A stretch of DNA of 64,000 bases, from NCBI RefSeq assembly GCF_900101675.1, contig NZ_FNKG01000001.1, positions 1,843,378-1,907,377 on the forward strand, given 5' to 3'. Each line of letters starts with the position of its first letter. Position 1 is the stretch's first letter. This DNA comes from Curtobacterium sp. UNCCL20. Lineage in GTDB: Bacteria > Actinomycetota > Actinomycetes > Actinomycetales > Microbacteriaceae. Shown piece by piece: positions 43,796-52,659 of the stretch. Both the position numbers and the translations under genes were made by a program. The notes under the pieces were generated by a model that had not been told where the DNA came from, did not search any database, and saw only the letters and a program-made list of their open reading frames with translations.

Positions 43796-44646
43796 GCGCC
43801 ACCGCCACGAACGCACCCCGCACCAGCAGCCTCCCGGACGGGATCGGCCTGAGCTTCCCCCGACTGGTCCGGAGCGAGTGGATCAAGTTCCGCAGCATCC
43901 GATCGACGGTGTGGTGCCTCGCCATCCTCGTCGTCGTGACGATCGCGATGGCCGTGCTCATCGGCAGTGCGCTGGAACCGGGCGGCCCGCTCACGACCGA
44001 CGCCGCGAACGGGACCCTCGTCACCATCAACACCGCGAGCGTCTCCCTGACGGCGCTGGTGGTCGCCGTCCTCGGTGTGCTCATCATCACGGGGGAGTAC
44101 GGCACGGGGCAGGTCCGCTCGACGTTCACCGCGGACCCGGGACGCACCGGGGTCGTCCTCGCCAAGGCCGCGGTCCTCGCGCTCACGACGTTCGTGGTCA
44201 GTGCCGTCGCGATCTGGATCGGGGTGTTCGCATCGGCGGCGCTGCAGTCGGGCAAGGGGTTGCACGCCGACCTCGCCGACCCGTCGGTGTTCATGCCGCT
44301 CCTCGGGGCATCGGTGTACGTGATGCTGCTCGCCCTGCTGGCCTACGGCATCGGTCTGCTCGTCCGCTCGAGCGCGGGTGGGATCGCCATCACGCTCGGC
44401 ATCCTCCTGGTGCTGCCGGTGATCCTGTCGCTGATCGCCGGGGTGATCGACGCGCAGTGGATCCTGGACCTCACCCGGTTCCTGCCGGCCCAGGCCGGAG
44501 CGCAGCTGTACACGTTCTCGTCCGGAGCCGGTACGGGGCAGACCGGCGTCGTCCTGAACGGTTGGGGCGGCTTCGGTGTCCTCCTCGCCGAGGTGGTCGT
44601 CGTCGGTGCGCTCGCGCTGACGGTCGCGCGCCGCCGGGACGTCTAG
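43792..44646 (+). CDS. ABC-2 family transporter permease
   Basis: A 284-residue membrane protein with six segments: VWCLAILVVVTIAMAVLIG, VSLTALVVAVLGVLII, AVLALTTFVVSAVAIWIGVF, YVMLLALLAYGIGLLV, ITLGILLVLPVILSLIAGVI and the final GVLLAEVVVVGALALTVA. The cytoplasmic start has LVRSEWIKFRSIRSTVW and the loop ITGEYGTGQVRSTF, both typical of NatB/YhaP-like permeases. ATG 43792 overlaps the ATPase gene by 4 nt. The pair makes a half-transporter that should work as a dimer. Confidence 0.92.
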   Translation: MSATATNAPRTSSLPDGIGLSFPRLVRSEWIKFRSIRSTVWCLAILVVVTIAMAVLIGSALEPGGPLTTDAANGTLVTINTASVSLTALVVAVLGVLIITGEYGTGQVRSTFTADPGRTGVVLAKAAVLALTTFVVSAVAIWIGVFASAALQSGKGLHADLADPSVFMPLLGASVYVMLLALLAYGIGLLVRSSAGGIAITLGILLVLPVILSLIAGVIDAQWILDLTRFLPAQAGAQLYTFSSGAGTGQTGVVLNGWGGFGVLLAEVVVVGALALTVARRRDV

Positions 44647-44663
44647 CGCCACCGTCTCGGGCC

Positions 44664-44699
44664 CTGGAGGCGCGGTGCCAGCTGGCACCGCGCCTCCAG
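44664..44699. terminator. perfect 36-nt palindrome of the CTGGAGGCGCG family
   Basis: CTGGAGGCGCGGTGCCAG followed directly by its exact complement, no loop and no mismatch. It lies between the permease and the convergent reductase, 17 nt after the permease stop, so it can serve both directions. It is the best preserved copy of the dispersed element. Confidence 0.85.
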
Positions 44700-44717
44700 T
44701 CCGTGATGCCGCTGCGT

Positions 44718-45317
44718 CTACTGCCGGGCGATCTCGTACCGACGGAACGTCACGCCACTGTCGAAGGTCCGCTGCTCCAGCAGCTCCAGCAGCAGGGGCC
44801 GCGCGATCGCGTCGGCGGGGGAGTCGAAGAGGGGCCGGCCGACGCCGAGCAGGGCCGGGTGCGTGAAGAGCATCAGCTCGTCGAGCAGGCCCGCGGCGAG
44901 CAGCTGCGTGGCGAGGTCGGCGCCGCCGATCCCGATGTCGCCCTCAGACTCGTCACGGAGCGCGGCGAGCCGACCGATCGCGTCCTCGTTGATAATCGTC
45001 GTGTTGTGGTCCGCCGCCGTGCGGGACCGCGAGACGAGCACCTTCGGCATCGCCGTCCAGATCTCGCCGTACTCGCGGAGGTAGTCGGGCAGGGACGCGT
45101 CGGTGCGGGCATCGGGCCAGAACGGGTCCATCATGTCGTGGATGACGCGGCCCTCGACGGCCATCGTCATCGCCCGCGCACGCTCGTTGAAGAACCGGTG
45201 CAGCTGCTCGTCGATGCGCAGCCACTCGGGGTCTCCGAGCTCACCGACCTCGCCGGGGCGCCCCTCGATGAAGCCGTCGAGGGACACGTTCATCCAGTAC
45301 ACGAACCGTGCGGGCAC
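44718..45317 (-). CDS. RibD C-terminal / dihydrofolate reductase-like protein
   Basis: A 199-residue protein of the RibD_C family: FVYWMNVSLDGFIEG at the start, MPKVLVSRS in the middle, GDIGIGGADLATQLLAAGLLDEL (NADPH-binding GG motif) and LFTHPALLGVGRPLF. These NADPH-dependent reductases use pterin or other substrates; without the deaminase half it is not the riboflavin enzyme. GTG 45317 follows GAAGGAG, spacing 6, which decides the start against longer frames. It stands alone. Confidence 0.87.
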   Translation of the reverse strand: MPARFVYWMNVSLDGFIEGRPGEVGELGDPEWLRIDEQLHRFFNERARAMTMAVEGRVIHDMMDPFWPDARTDASLPDYLREYGEIWTAMPKVLVSRSRTAADHNTTIINEDAIGRLAALRDESEGDIGIGGADLATQLLAAGLLDELMLFTHPALLGVGRPLFDSPADAIARPLLLELLEQRTFDSGVTFRRYEIARQ

Positions 45318-45628
45318 GTCGGACTCCTTCGTCGATCGGGCCGGTGCGGCCGAGGGTACGCCCGGGTCCGCCGCGCCGACAGGATCGTTCGGTGTCGGAA
45401 CCAAGGGTGACAACGTCACAGGAAGGTCATAGGGTGCCCCTGCCGGCCCTGAACCCGCCGGCTCCCACGGAACCCGCGAGCGGCCACGACGACGTGTCCG
45501 CTCTCCCCGTGGTGCCCGACGCGACGGCATCCGGCGCTCTTCCTGCCGCGGCCGCCTCCAGACTCCCGACCGCCTTCTCGCGTGTCCGCGGCGTCTTCGT
45601 ACCCGGATCCTCCACCAAGGAGCGCATC
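45318..45628. other. intergenic stretch with no supported gene
   Basis: Between the divergent RibD-like and ScyD-like genes. It includes a TAGGGT box at 45429-45434 and GTGACAACGTCAC (45408-45420, a 6-bp inverted repeat GTGACa/gTCAC). The frame of the downstream gene stays open through it, but there is no ribosome-binding site before AAGGAG at 45617. Confidence 0.45.
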
Positions 45629-46825
45629 ATGCACAGGACCATGTTCATCGGCGGCCTCGCCGCGATCGCCCTCGCGACGGTCGCCGTCGCCGCCCCGGCC
45701 CAGGCCCACGGAACCGACCACCGGTCGCCGTCCCTGGACGTCGGTTCCGCCACCACCCTCGCGTCGGGCCTCGTCTCGCCGCTCAGCCTCGAGATCGACC
45801 AGAGCGGCCGGGTCGACGTCACGCAGAACTTCACCGGGACACTCACCCGGGTGCTGCCACGGGGCGTCACGAGGTCGCTCGCGACCGCACCCGCCGGCCA
45901 GGAGATCGGCGCCGTGTCGGCTCGCGGCGATTCGGTCTACTACGCCCAGAACGACCAGCCGAACGGCGTCGCGAAGCTCATGGTGCTGCCTCCGCGGGGT
46001 GCCGCCCGACAGCTCGCCGACCTCGGTGCGTACGAGGCACGCGTCAACCCGGACCGTGTCAACGGCTACGGGTTCCGCGGCCTGCCGTCGGCGTGTGCGG
46101 CGCAGGTCGACCCGGCCGGCGAGGCCGGGCCCGCGCGCTACCGCGGGGTGGTCGACTCGCACCCGTACGCCTCGCTGGCCCAGCGCGAGGGCGTGTACGT
46201 CGCCGACGCCGGCGGCAACGACGTCCTGCGCGTCGGGTACGACGGTCGCGTGTCGACCGTCGCGGTGCTCCCGGCGCAGCCGCCGGTCCGGATCGACGCC
46301 GCCACGGCGACCGAGTTCGGTTTCCCCGCCTGCGTCGTCGGCTACGGCTACGCGTTCGAGCCCGTCCCGACCGACGTCGAGCGCGGCCCCGACGGCTGGC
46401 TGTACGTCTCCACCCTGCCGGGCGGCCCGGAGAGCGCGGCGCTCGGAGCCCGCGGCAGCGTCTACAAGGTGAACCCGTGGAACGGTGCCGTGCAGCGCGT
46501 CGCGACCGGGTTCGTCGGGGCGACCGACCTCGCCGTCGACCAGCGGACCGGCACCGTCTTCGTCGCCGAGCTCTTCGGCGGCGCCGCGGGCACCGGCCAG
46601 GTCTCGATCGTCTCGCCGTGGTCCGGACGGACCGTGCAGACCGTCGCGGTCAGCTCGCCGGGAGCGCTCGAACTCCGGAACGGTGCGCTCTACGCCACGA
46701 CCGACGCGTTCGTGCCGGACGAGACGGGAGCACCCCAGCCCATCGGCAAGGTCGTCCGGTGGAACGTCACCGACCGCCACAGCCACGCCCGCTGGGGCGA
46801 CGACGGCGCACGCAGCTGGCAGTGA
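45629..46825 (+). CDS. secreted ScyD/ScyE-like beta-propeller protein
   Basis: A 398-residue exported protein: signal peptide MHRTMFIGGLAAIALATVAVA cut after AQA, then a propeller of about six blades with NHL-like strands (LSLEIDQSGRVDVTQNF, GVYVADAGGNDVLRVGYDG, GSVYKVNPWNGAVQRVATGF, TDLAVDQRTGTVFVAELFGG). ScyD/ScyE names come from cyanobacterial scytonemin loci; in Actinobacteria the function of this family is unknown. ATG 45629 follows AAGGAG. It stands alone upstream of a decarboxylase gene, 36 nt away. Confidence 0.85.
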   Translation: MHRTMFIGGLAAIALATVAVAAPAQAHGTDHRSPSLDVGSATTLASGLVSPLSLEIDQSGRVDVTQNFTGTLTRVLPRGVTRSLATAPAGQEIGAVSARGDSVYYAQNDQPNGVAKLMVLPPRGAARQLADLGAYEARVNPDRVNGYGFRGLPSACAAQVDPAGEAGPARYRGVVDSHPYASLAQREGVYVADAGGNDVLRVGYDGRVSTVAVLPAQPPVRIDAATATEFGFPACVVGYGYAFEPVPTDVERGPDGWLYVSTLPGGPESAALGARGSVYKVNPWNGAVQRVATGFVGATDLAVDQRTGTVFVAELFGGAAGTGQVSIVSPWSGRTVQTVAVSSPGALELRNGALYATTDAFVPDETGAPQPIGKVVRWNVTDRHSHARWGDDGARSWQ

Positions 46826-46861
46826 CCCGCTGAGCTGAGCCGACCGGACGGGACGGACGTC

Positions 46862-48259
46862 ATGGAGATCGACCCGAGCGTGTACCGCCGCTCGCTCGAC
46901 CGCGCCGCGGAGCACGCGCTCGGGTGGATCACCGGACTGCCCGAACGGACCGTCCGACCCGAACAGGACGTCGAGGGTGTGCTGCACACCCTCGACGTCC
47001 CGCTCCCCGACGCCGGCACCGACCCCGCAGCGGTGGTCGACGAACTCGCCACGGTCGCCGAGCCCGGCCTGATGGCGATGCCCTCCGGCCGGTTCTTCGG
47101 CTGGGTGATCGGCGGCACCCTGCCCGCGGCGATGGGCGCCGACTGGCTCGTCAGCGCCTGGGACCAGAACGCCGCCATGCGCTACCCGACGCCCGCGACC
47201 GCCGCGCTCGAGCAGGTCGCCGGCAGCTGGCTGCTCGACGTGCTCGGGCTGCCGGCCGAGTCGGACGTCGGGTTCACCACCGGGGCGACGATGGCGAACT
47301 GGACCGGTCTCGCCGCCGCCCGCGCCTGGGTCCTCGACCGCGTCGGGTGGGACGTCAACACCGCCGGCCTCATCGGAGCGCCCCCGGTGACCGTGCTCGT
47401 CGGCGCCGAACGGCACACCTCCGTCGACCTCGCCCTCCGCTACCTGGGCTTCGGCGCGCCGACCGTCGTCGCCGCGGACGACCAGGGCCGGACCCTCGTC
47501 GGCGACCTCCGCGCCCACCTCGACCGGGTCGACGGGCCGGTGATCGTCTGCCTGCAGGCCGGCAACCTGCACTCCGGGGCCTTCGACCCGATGCGCGCCG
47601 CGATCGCCCTCGCCCACGAGCACGACGCCTGGGTGCACGTCGACGGCGCCTTCGGACTCTGGGCCGCCGCCAGCCCCGTGCTCCGTCCGGGGCTCGACGG
47701 GGTGGAGACCGCGGACTCGTGGGCGACCGACGCACACAAGACGCTGAACGTCCCGTACGACTGCGGTGTCGCGTTCGTCGCCCGGCCGTCGGTCACGCGC
47801 GCGGCGCTCGGCACGCAGACCGCGTACCTGATCCGCGACCCGGCTGACGTCTCCGAACCGTTCGACCTCGTGCCGGAGATGTCCCGGCGCGCTCGGGGCG
47901 TGCCGGTGTGGGCGGCGCTCCGGCAGCTCGGACGGTCCGGCGTCGTCGACCTGGTCGAGCGGCTCGTGCGCCACGCACGGGAGCTGGCCGACGGGCTCCG
48001 ATCGCTCCCCGACGTGGAGGTGCTCAACGACGTCGTCTTCACCCAGGTGTCGCTGACCTTCGGTTCGGACGAGCGGACCCGTGCGGTCACGGCGCGGCTG
48101 ATCGAGGAGGGGGCGGTGTGGATGTCCGGGTCGAGGTGGCGCGGGCGGGACGTGCTGCGGATCTCGGTGAGCAACTGGTCGACGAACGACGAGGACGTCC
48201 GGTTCTCGGTGGAGGCGGTGCGGCGGGCGCTCGGCCCGGTGTCGGCGCTGCCGACGTAG
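46862..48259 (+). CDS. PLP-dependent decarboxylase of the aromatic amino acid/glutamate type (group II)
   Basis: A 465-residue fold-type I enzyme. PLP lysine Lys293 is in SWATDAHKTLNVPYDCG; HVDGAFGLWAAA carries the PLP-binding Asp, and FTTGATMANWTGLAAAR binds phosphate. This matches the pyridoxal-dependent decarboxylase family (aromatic-L-amino-acid, DABA or glutamate decarboxylases). The substrate cannot be read from the sequence. No signal or membrane segment. ATG 46862 starts MEIDPSVYRRSLDRAAEHAL. It may be co-transcribed with the propeller gene. Confidence 0.9.
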   Translation: MEIDPSVYRRSLDRAAEHALGWITGLPERTVRPEQDVEGVLHTLDVPLPDAGTDPAAVVDELATVAEPGLMAMPSGRFFGWVIGGTLPAAMGADWLVSAWDQNAAMRYPTPATAALEQVAGSWLLDVLGLPAESDVGFTTGATMANWTGLAAARAWVLDRVGWDVNTAGLIGAPPVTVLVGAERHTSVDLALRYLGFGAPTVVAADDQGRTLVGDLRAHLDRVDGPVIVCLQAGNLHSGAFDPMRAAIALAHEHDAWVHVDGAFGLWAAASPVLRPGLDGVETADSWATDAHKTLNVPYDCGVAFVARPSVTRAALGTQTAYLIRDPADVSEPFDLVPEMSRRARGVPVWAALRQLGRSGVVDLVERLVRHARELADGLRSLPDVEVLNDVVFTQVSLTFGSDERTRAVTARLIEEGAVWMSGSRWRGRDVLRISVSNWSTNDEDVRFSVEAVRRALGPVSALPT

Positions 48260-48317
48260 GCGCCGCTTGCTGGTTGCCGCTGCCGGTTGTTGCCGGCGCC
48301 GCCGCCGGGCTTTGCTG

Positions 48318-48376
48318 GTGAGATCGCACTTCGGCGGTGTCCGCGCGGGTCGAGCGCCGCCGAACTGCGATCTCAC
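48318..48376. repeat. 59-nt inverted repeat, GAGATCGCA family
   Basis: GTGAGATCGCACTTCGGCGG (48318-48337) and its near-exact complement (48357-48376) with one mismatch flank a 19-nt loop. It lies in the 290-nt gap between the decarboxylase and the kinase. The rest of the gap is Ala/Arg-codon-like GC-rich sequence with a TGATCCGG run and nothing else. Confidence 0.85.
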
Positions 48377-48549
48377 GCGCCCGAGCGGCGCCCGAGCGGC
48401 GCGCGGGTGCGCGCGCTCGCGCTCGCGCTTGCCCGCGCGACCGCGCGCCGCGCGCAACCGTTCAGCCGGAGAACGTGATCCGGACGCCTCGACCCCCTGC
48501 CGGATGCGATGATGCATCGTTGCACGCCGGGGTCGAGAACGAGGAAGTC

Positions 48550-49962
48550 ATGAGTCCGACAGAGGGACAGGAGGGCCGGACACCGGTCCTCGACGGGCGG
48601 TACCGCCTGGAGCACGCCATCGGCCAGGGTGGGATGTCGGTCGTGTACCGCGCCGTCGACGAGACCCTCGGCCGTCCGGTCGCGGTGAAGGTGTTCCACC
48701 CGGGCACCGTCGACATCGCCCGGCAGGAGGCCGAGCTCGGCGTCCTCGCGGCCCTCGAGCACCACAACCTCGTCAGCCTGCTCGACGCCGGTGTGGTCAC
48801 CGGCGCCGACGGCACCCGGCAGCGCTACATCGTGATGGCGCTCGTCGTCGGGCAGGACCTCGAGGAGCGCCTGTCCGTCGGCCCCCTCGCCTCCCGCCAC
48901 ATCGCCGAGATCGGCTACGACCTGGCCGAGGCGCTGCACTACATCCACGCCCGCGGTGTCGTGCACCGCGACATCAAGCCGTCGAACATCCTGCTCGTCG
49001 ACTACGGCAACGACTCCGACCGTGCCCGCGCACGACTCACCGACTTCGGCATCGCGCTCGCCGCGGGGGTCGAACGGCTGACGGCGGACGGGGTCACGAC
49101 GGGCACCGCCGCGTACCTCAGCCCCGAGCAGGCCCGCGGCGGTGAGGTCGGACCGGCGAGCGACGTCTACTCGCTCGGCCTGGTCCTCCTGCAGTGCTTC
49201 ACCCGCCGGCGCGAGTTCCCCGGCTCGCTCGTCGAGTCCGCCGTCGCCCGGCTCTCCCGCGACCCGGTCGTCCCCGAGCCGCTGCCGGAGCACTGGAAGT
49301 CCTTGCTCCGTGCGATGACCGCGCAGGACCCACACGACCGCCCCGTCGGGGCCGAGCTCGTGACACTCCTGCGGGACGCCGTCATCGCGGAGACCGCCGT
49401 CGCCGACCACGTCGTCGACCCGGACGTCGACAACAGCGCGGTCGACACTGCTCCGCTGGCGGCCCCGTCCGTCGAGCCCGCCCGCCCGGCGACGCTCGAC
49501 GAGCTGCCGGAAGAGGCCCTGCAACGCACGACGGCGATGGCCGCGCGGCTCTTCGACGCGCCGATCGCCCTGGTCGAGGTGCTCGACGAGGACCGCGAGT
49601 GGTCCTCGTCGTACATCGCCGAGGGCGTCGACGAGTCGGCCCGGAGCATCAGCTTCCGGAACGGGTTCGCGCCCGTGCCGGTCCCGGTCGTGATCCCGGA
49701 CGGCTCAGCGCACCCGGAGATGCGGAACAGCCCGCTCGTCACCGGTCCGCTCGGCCTCCGGTTCTACGTCAGCGTGCCGCTCGTGAAGCACGACGGCACG
49801 GCGATCGGCACCCTCGCGGTGCTCGACACGCGCCCGCGGGAGACGACCGAGGCGGACCTCGCGAACCTCCACGACCTGGCGGCCCTCGCCGTCTCGCAGC
49901 TCGAGCTCCGGCAGGAGTCGCTCCGGACAACGAGCGACTCCATCCCCGTCACCGGTCGGTGA
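48550..49962 (+). CDS. soluble Ser/Thr protein kinase with C-terminal GAF domain
   Basis: A 470-residue protein. Residues 15-275 are a Hanks-type kinase: glycine loop IGQGGMSVVYR, Lys47 in VAVKVF, catalytic Asp141 in VVHRDIKPSNILL, DFG in LTDFGIAL, and GTAAYLSPEQARG. All catalytic residues are intact. There is no membrane segment or PASTA domain, unlike PknB. Residues 320-460 form a GAF-like domain (MAARLFDAPIALVEVLDEDREW, GLRFYVSVPLVKHDG, LGTLAVLDTRPRE-like), which may bind a small ligand or a redox signal. ATG 48550 follows GAGGAAG. It overlaps the convergent TPR gene by 14 nt. Confidence 0.9.
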   Translation: MSPTEGQEGRTPVLDGRYRLEHAIGQGGMSVVYRAVDETLGRPVAVKVFHPGTVDIARQEAELGVLAALEHHNLVSLLDAGVVTGADGTRQRYIVMALVVGQDLEERLSVGPLASRHIAEIGYDLAEALHYIHARGVVHRDIKPSNILLVDYGNDSDRARARLTDFGIALAAGVERLTADGVTTGTAAYLSPEQARGGEVGPASDVYSLGLVLLQCFTRRREFPGSLVESAVARLSRDPVVPEPLPEHWKSLLRAMTAQDPHDRPVGAELVTLLRDAVIAETAVADHVVDPDVDNSAVDTAPLAAPSVEPARPATLDELPEEALQRTTAMAARLFDAPIALVEVLDEDREWSSSYIAEGVDESARSISFRNGFAPVPVPVVIPDGSAHPEMRNSPLVTGPLGLRFYVSVPLVKHDGTAIGTLAVLDTRPRETTEADLANLHDLAALAVSQLELRQESLRTTSDSIPVTGR

Positions 49963-50428
49963 GCGCCGCCGCGTAGGCGCGGACCGACCGGTTGTAGCGG
50001 GGCAGCGTCGGCTCGACGGCCTCGATCGCGACGCGGAGCGCCTCGTCGTGCCGTCCCGCGCTGTGCAGGGCGAGCGCGAGGAACACCCGCGGCGCCGCAC
50101 CGGTCGCCGGGTGGTGGGGCGCATCGCGGAGCATCGTGATCGCCTCGTCGACGCGGTCGAGGTTCCGGAGCGTCGAGGCGTGCTGCACGACGAGCTGCGC
50201 AGCGCGCACGGGGTCGACGTCTGCGAGGCCGGCTGCCGTCGCCGCCGCGTACTGCACGTCGGCCTCGGCCTCGTGCCCGGCGGAGTCGAACGCGCCGCCG
50301 AGTTCGAAGGCACCGAGTGCGGGTTGGGGTGCAGAGGTGCGCAGCGCGCGCATGCGGTCGAGTCGGGCCTCGTCGTCGATGGTGTCGTCCGCCCACAGCG
50401 TGGCGACCTGGTCTTCCCACTCGCTCAT
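49949..50428 (-). CDS. tetratricopeptide-repeat protein
   Basis: A 159-residue all-helical protein with about three TPR-like hairpins (GAFELGGAFDSAGHEAEADVQYAAA, given as ELGGAFDSAGHEAEAD; AAQLVVQHASTLRNLDRVDEAI; FLALALHSAGRHDEALRVAI). TPR proteins mediate protein contacts. Its 3' end overlaps the kinase gene tail to tail. Proteins of this size with a C-terminal ALHSAGR.DEAL repeat are widespread in Actinobacteria without assigned function. ATG 50428 is 6 nt after a TAGCCT box. Confidence 0.82.
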   Translation of the reverse strand: MSEWEDQVATLWADDTIDDEARLDRMRALRTSAPQPALGAFELGGAFDSAGHEAEADVQYAAATAAGLADVDPVRAAQLVVQHASTLRNLDRVDEAITMLRDAPHHPATGAAPRVFLALALHSAGRHDEALRVAIEAVEPTLPRYNRSVRAYAAALTDR

Positions 50429-50434
50429 CCGGCC

Positions 50435-50440
50435 AGGCTA
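50435..50440 (-). promoter_or_regulatory. -10 box of the leaderless TPR transcript
   Basis: On the minus strand TAGCCT, 6 nt, then ATG 50428. Confidence 0.6.
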
Positions 50441-50488
50441 GCGCTCGCCGACATGCCCGCTCCGGCATGCCTCCCCGCCGCCCTCTCG

Positions 50489-50546
50489 CGAGCGGGCGAA
50501 ACCCCCGGGTGGACCGACGAGGGCACCGTGGAGTTCCGCCCGCTCG
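50489..50546. repeat. inverted repeat of the GAGCGGGCGAA family, copy 1
   Basis: CGAGCGGGCG (50489-50498) pairs with CGCCCGCTCG (50537-50546) and the pairing continues inward with mismatches. The 350-nt gap 50429-50778 holds this element, a second copy and a CTGGAGGCGCG element, but no gene. Confidence 0.65.
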
Positions 50547-50595
50547 TGGAGGTGGCACGTTCCGGCACGGGCATGGCTCGGCCGCGTTGCACATC

Positions 50596-50651
50596 GAGCG
50601 GGCGAAGTACCAGGGTGCGCGCACGCGCGGACCCCGGGATTTCGCCCGCTC
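50596..50651. repeat. inverted repeat of the GAGCGGGCGAA family, copy 2
   Basis: GAGCGGGCGAA (50596-50606) pairs perfectly with TTCGCCCGCTC (50641-50651); an inner CAGGGTGCGCG arm also pairs. The outer arms are the same as in copy 1. Confidence 0.75.
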
Positions 50652-50706
50652 GCGGAAATGGGAGCGGAGCGGCGGTAGCGCGGGCGTGGGCGGCGGGAGC
50701 GGGGCG

Positions 50707-50747
50707 GCCTGGAGGCGCGGGGCGGGGCCGCCACGCGCCTCCAGGCC
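50707..50747. repeat. CTGGAGGCGCG palindromic element after the oxidoreductase-DUF6807 gene
   Basis: GGCCTGGAGGCGCG and CGCGCCTCCAGGCC, 14-nt perfect arms, 13-nt loop, 32 nt past the stop codon of the last gene of the ABC operon. Likely its terminator. Confidence 0.85.
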
Positions 50748-50778
50748 CGTGGGCGGGCGCGTGCAGAGCCCCGGCCGG

Positions 50779-52659
50779 TCAGTCCGAGACGGTCGCGCGG
50801 AAGGACCGCACCAGCGGGATGCCGGGCCGGACGAGCGCCGGCTCGCGCCACGCGAGCGCCGACCCGAGCGCGGGGTACTCGGCAGCCCGGACGAACCACG
50901 GGTCGCGGTGGTCCAGCGCCTCGAGGCGGACCGTCGCCGCCTCGCCGTCGAACACCGCAGACCACTCCACCCACGGCGCGACCGACCCGTGCACGGCCTC
51001 CTCGCCGTCCGCCACAGCCGTTCGCACGCGGACGTCGCTGCACCGGGGGAAGCGCCAGAAGAAGCCGCCGTAGCCGGCACCGACGCGCCCGTTGCTGCCC
51101 GGACCGCCCAGGTGCACGACCGCGTCACCGGGGGCTCGGAACGACGACGACCAGGTGAGCTCCCACCCGGAGTCGACCGTGCGCCACGCGAGCGAACGGT
51201 CCTCGTGCAGGACGACGCGACGGTCGGGGCCGCGCCAGACGACCTCCTGGGCGAGGGTCCGACCGTGCAGTTCCTCGGAGAGGACCGAGGCGCTGCCGTG
51301 GTCGTCACGCCAGACGTACCCCTCGCCGTGCACGTACGTCCGGCCACCCCAGCAGTTCACGCCGTCCACGTCGGGGATCGCGAAGCCGACGCCGCAGTGC
51401 CAGTCGTGGTCGGCCGGGTGGTGTGCGCTGACCGTGGTACCGGCCAGCGTCCGGACCGGGTGGAGGTACGGCCGCGGGGACGACGTGGCGATTGTGCCGC
51501 CACCGTCGCGGACCTCGGCGACGCGGACGCCGTCGACGACGAGCTCGTGCAGCACCTCGTCCGCAGTGGTGTGTGCCCAGGGGGCTCCGACCTCGGAGAA
51601 CAGGGCGCGCTCCTCGGCCGCGCGGTCGACGATCGCCTCGACGTCGGCGACGAGGGGGCGCCGTTCGGGTCCGTCACCCTGCCACGTGACCCACGGGTGG
51701 TCGATCTGCACGGGTTCGGCGGCGCGGACCGCTTCGAGCACCTCGACGAAGGCACCGGTCGAGACGAGCGGGACGAGGAGGTCCGTGCCGGTGGTGCGGT
51801 GTGCGAGCAGGTCCTCGAGGAGGTCGGTGCGACCGAGGTGCCGGGTCTCACCGTCCATCGTGAGGTCGTCCGACGTGTAGTGCAGGACGGCGGACCCGCT
51901 CGTGCCCCGGACCCTGATCGCGGGGAGGACCTCGGACGGACCACACAGCGTGAGCGCCGCGGTGGCCTCGAGACCGGCCGTCGTCGTGACGCGGACGGCC
52001 GAGGTGTCGTCGCCCTCGATCGCGTTCGCCCGGTACAGCTCGACCTCGACCCGGGCGACGTCGGCGGCTCGACGGCAGCCGACCAGCGCGAGGGCCGTCG
52101 CGACCGCGTGGGCGAGCGGGTTGGTGACGACGCCGTCCAGGACGTCGACCCCGTCCACCCGTCGTCGGCCGGCCCAGCCGGAGCGGTCCCAGTACGCCTG
52201 GTTCCTGGTCCACGTGCCGACCGCGGCAGCCGACCGGACGCGGCCGATGACGGACCCACCGCGGAGTGCGGGAAGGGCGTCGGAACCGAGGCTCTGGAAG
52301 CCGACCTGCACGACGTGCCCGGTGCGGCGCTCGGCGTCGAGGAGGGTGGCGAGGTCCGCCCGGGTGGTGACCGGGGGCTTCTCGAGGAGGACGTCCGCAC
52401 CGGCCTCGAGGGCGGCGAGCGCGAGCGGGAGGTGGGCGGCGATCGGCGCGGCGACCACCACGACGTCGACCGGGCCGTGGGCGCGCGCGGCCTCGACGTC
52501 GGCGGCGACGGGCGCGCCGCCGTCCAGGTCGGTGCCGAGCGTCGGGTCGACGACGGCGGTGAGCGTGCAGGACCCGGCGGCGACGAGTCGGTCGATGTTC
52601 GCCCGGTGGTGCAGGCCGTAGCCGCGGGCACCGACGAGCACCACTCCGGGAACGGTCAT
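50779..52659 (-). CDS. GFO/IDH/MocA oxidoreductase fused to a DUF6807 (PmoA-like) domain
   Basis: A 626-residue fusion. Residues 1-340 are a GFO/IDH/MocA dehydrogenase: VLVGARGYGLHHRANIDRL, VVVAAPIAAHLPLALAALEAGADVLLEKPP (given as VLLEKPPVTT), the NAD-binding EKP motif. Residues 350-626 are a DUF6807/PmoA-like beta domain (RPYLHPVRTLAGTTVSAHHPADHDWH as RPYLHPVRTL and HHPADHDWHCG), whose name PmoA is misleading; it is not a methane oxygenase. The domain family occurs with sugar oxidoreductases. A sugar oxidation step is inferred. ATG 52659 overlaps the stop region of the upstream gene. Last gene of the five-gene ABC operon. Confidence 0.87.
   Translation of the reverse strand: MTVPGVVLVGARGYGLHHRANIDRLVAAGSCTLTAVVDPTLGTDLDGGAPVAADVEAARAHGPVDVVVVAAPIAAHLPLALAALEAGADVLLEKPPVTTRADLATLLDAERRTGHVVQVGFQSLGSDALPALRGGSVIGRVRSAAAVGTWTRNQAYWDRSGWAGRRRVDGVDVLDGVVTNPLAHAVATALALVGCRRAADVARVEVELYRANAIEGDDTSAVRVTTTAGLEATAALTLCGPSEVLPAIRVRGTSGSAVLHYTSDDLTMDGETRHLGRTDLLEDLLAHRTTGTDLLVPLVSTGAFVEVLEAVRAAEPVQIDHPWVTWQGDGPERRPLVADVEAIVDRAAEERALFSEVGAPWAHTTADEVLHELVVDGVRVAEVRDGGGTIATSSPRPYLHPVRTLAGTTVSAHHPADHDWHCGVGFAIPDVDGVNCWGGRTYVHGEGYVWRDDHGSASVLSEELHGRTLAQEVVWRGPDRRVVLHEDRSLAWRTVDSGWELTWSSSFRAPGDAVVHLGGPGSNGRVGAGYGGFFWRFPRCSDVRVRTAVADGEEAVHGSVAPWVEWSAVFDGEAATVRLEALDHRDPWFVRAAEYPALGSALAWREPALVRPGIPLVRSFRATVSD

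Noticed and set aside
45416..48517. A 1033-codon open frame on the minus strand
   Set aside because: It lies antisense to the propeller and decarboxylase genes, which have clear motifs. Its product is Arg/Gly/Asp-rich with no domain; long antisense frames are expected at this G+C.
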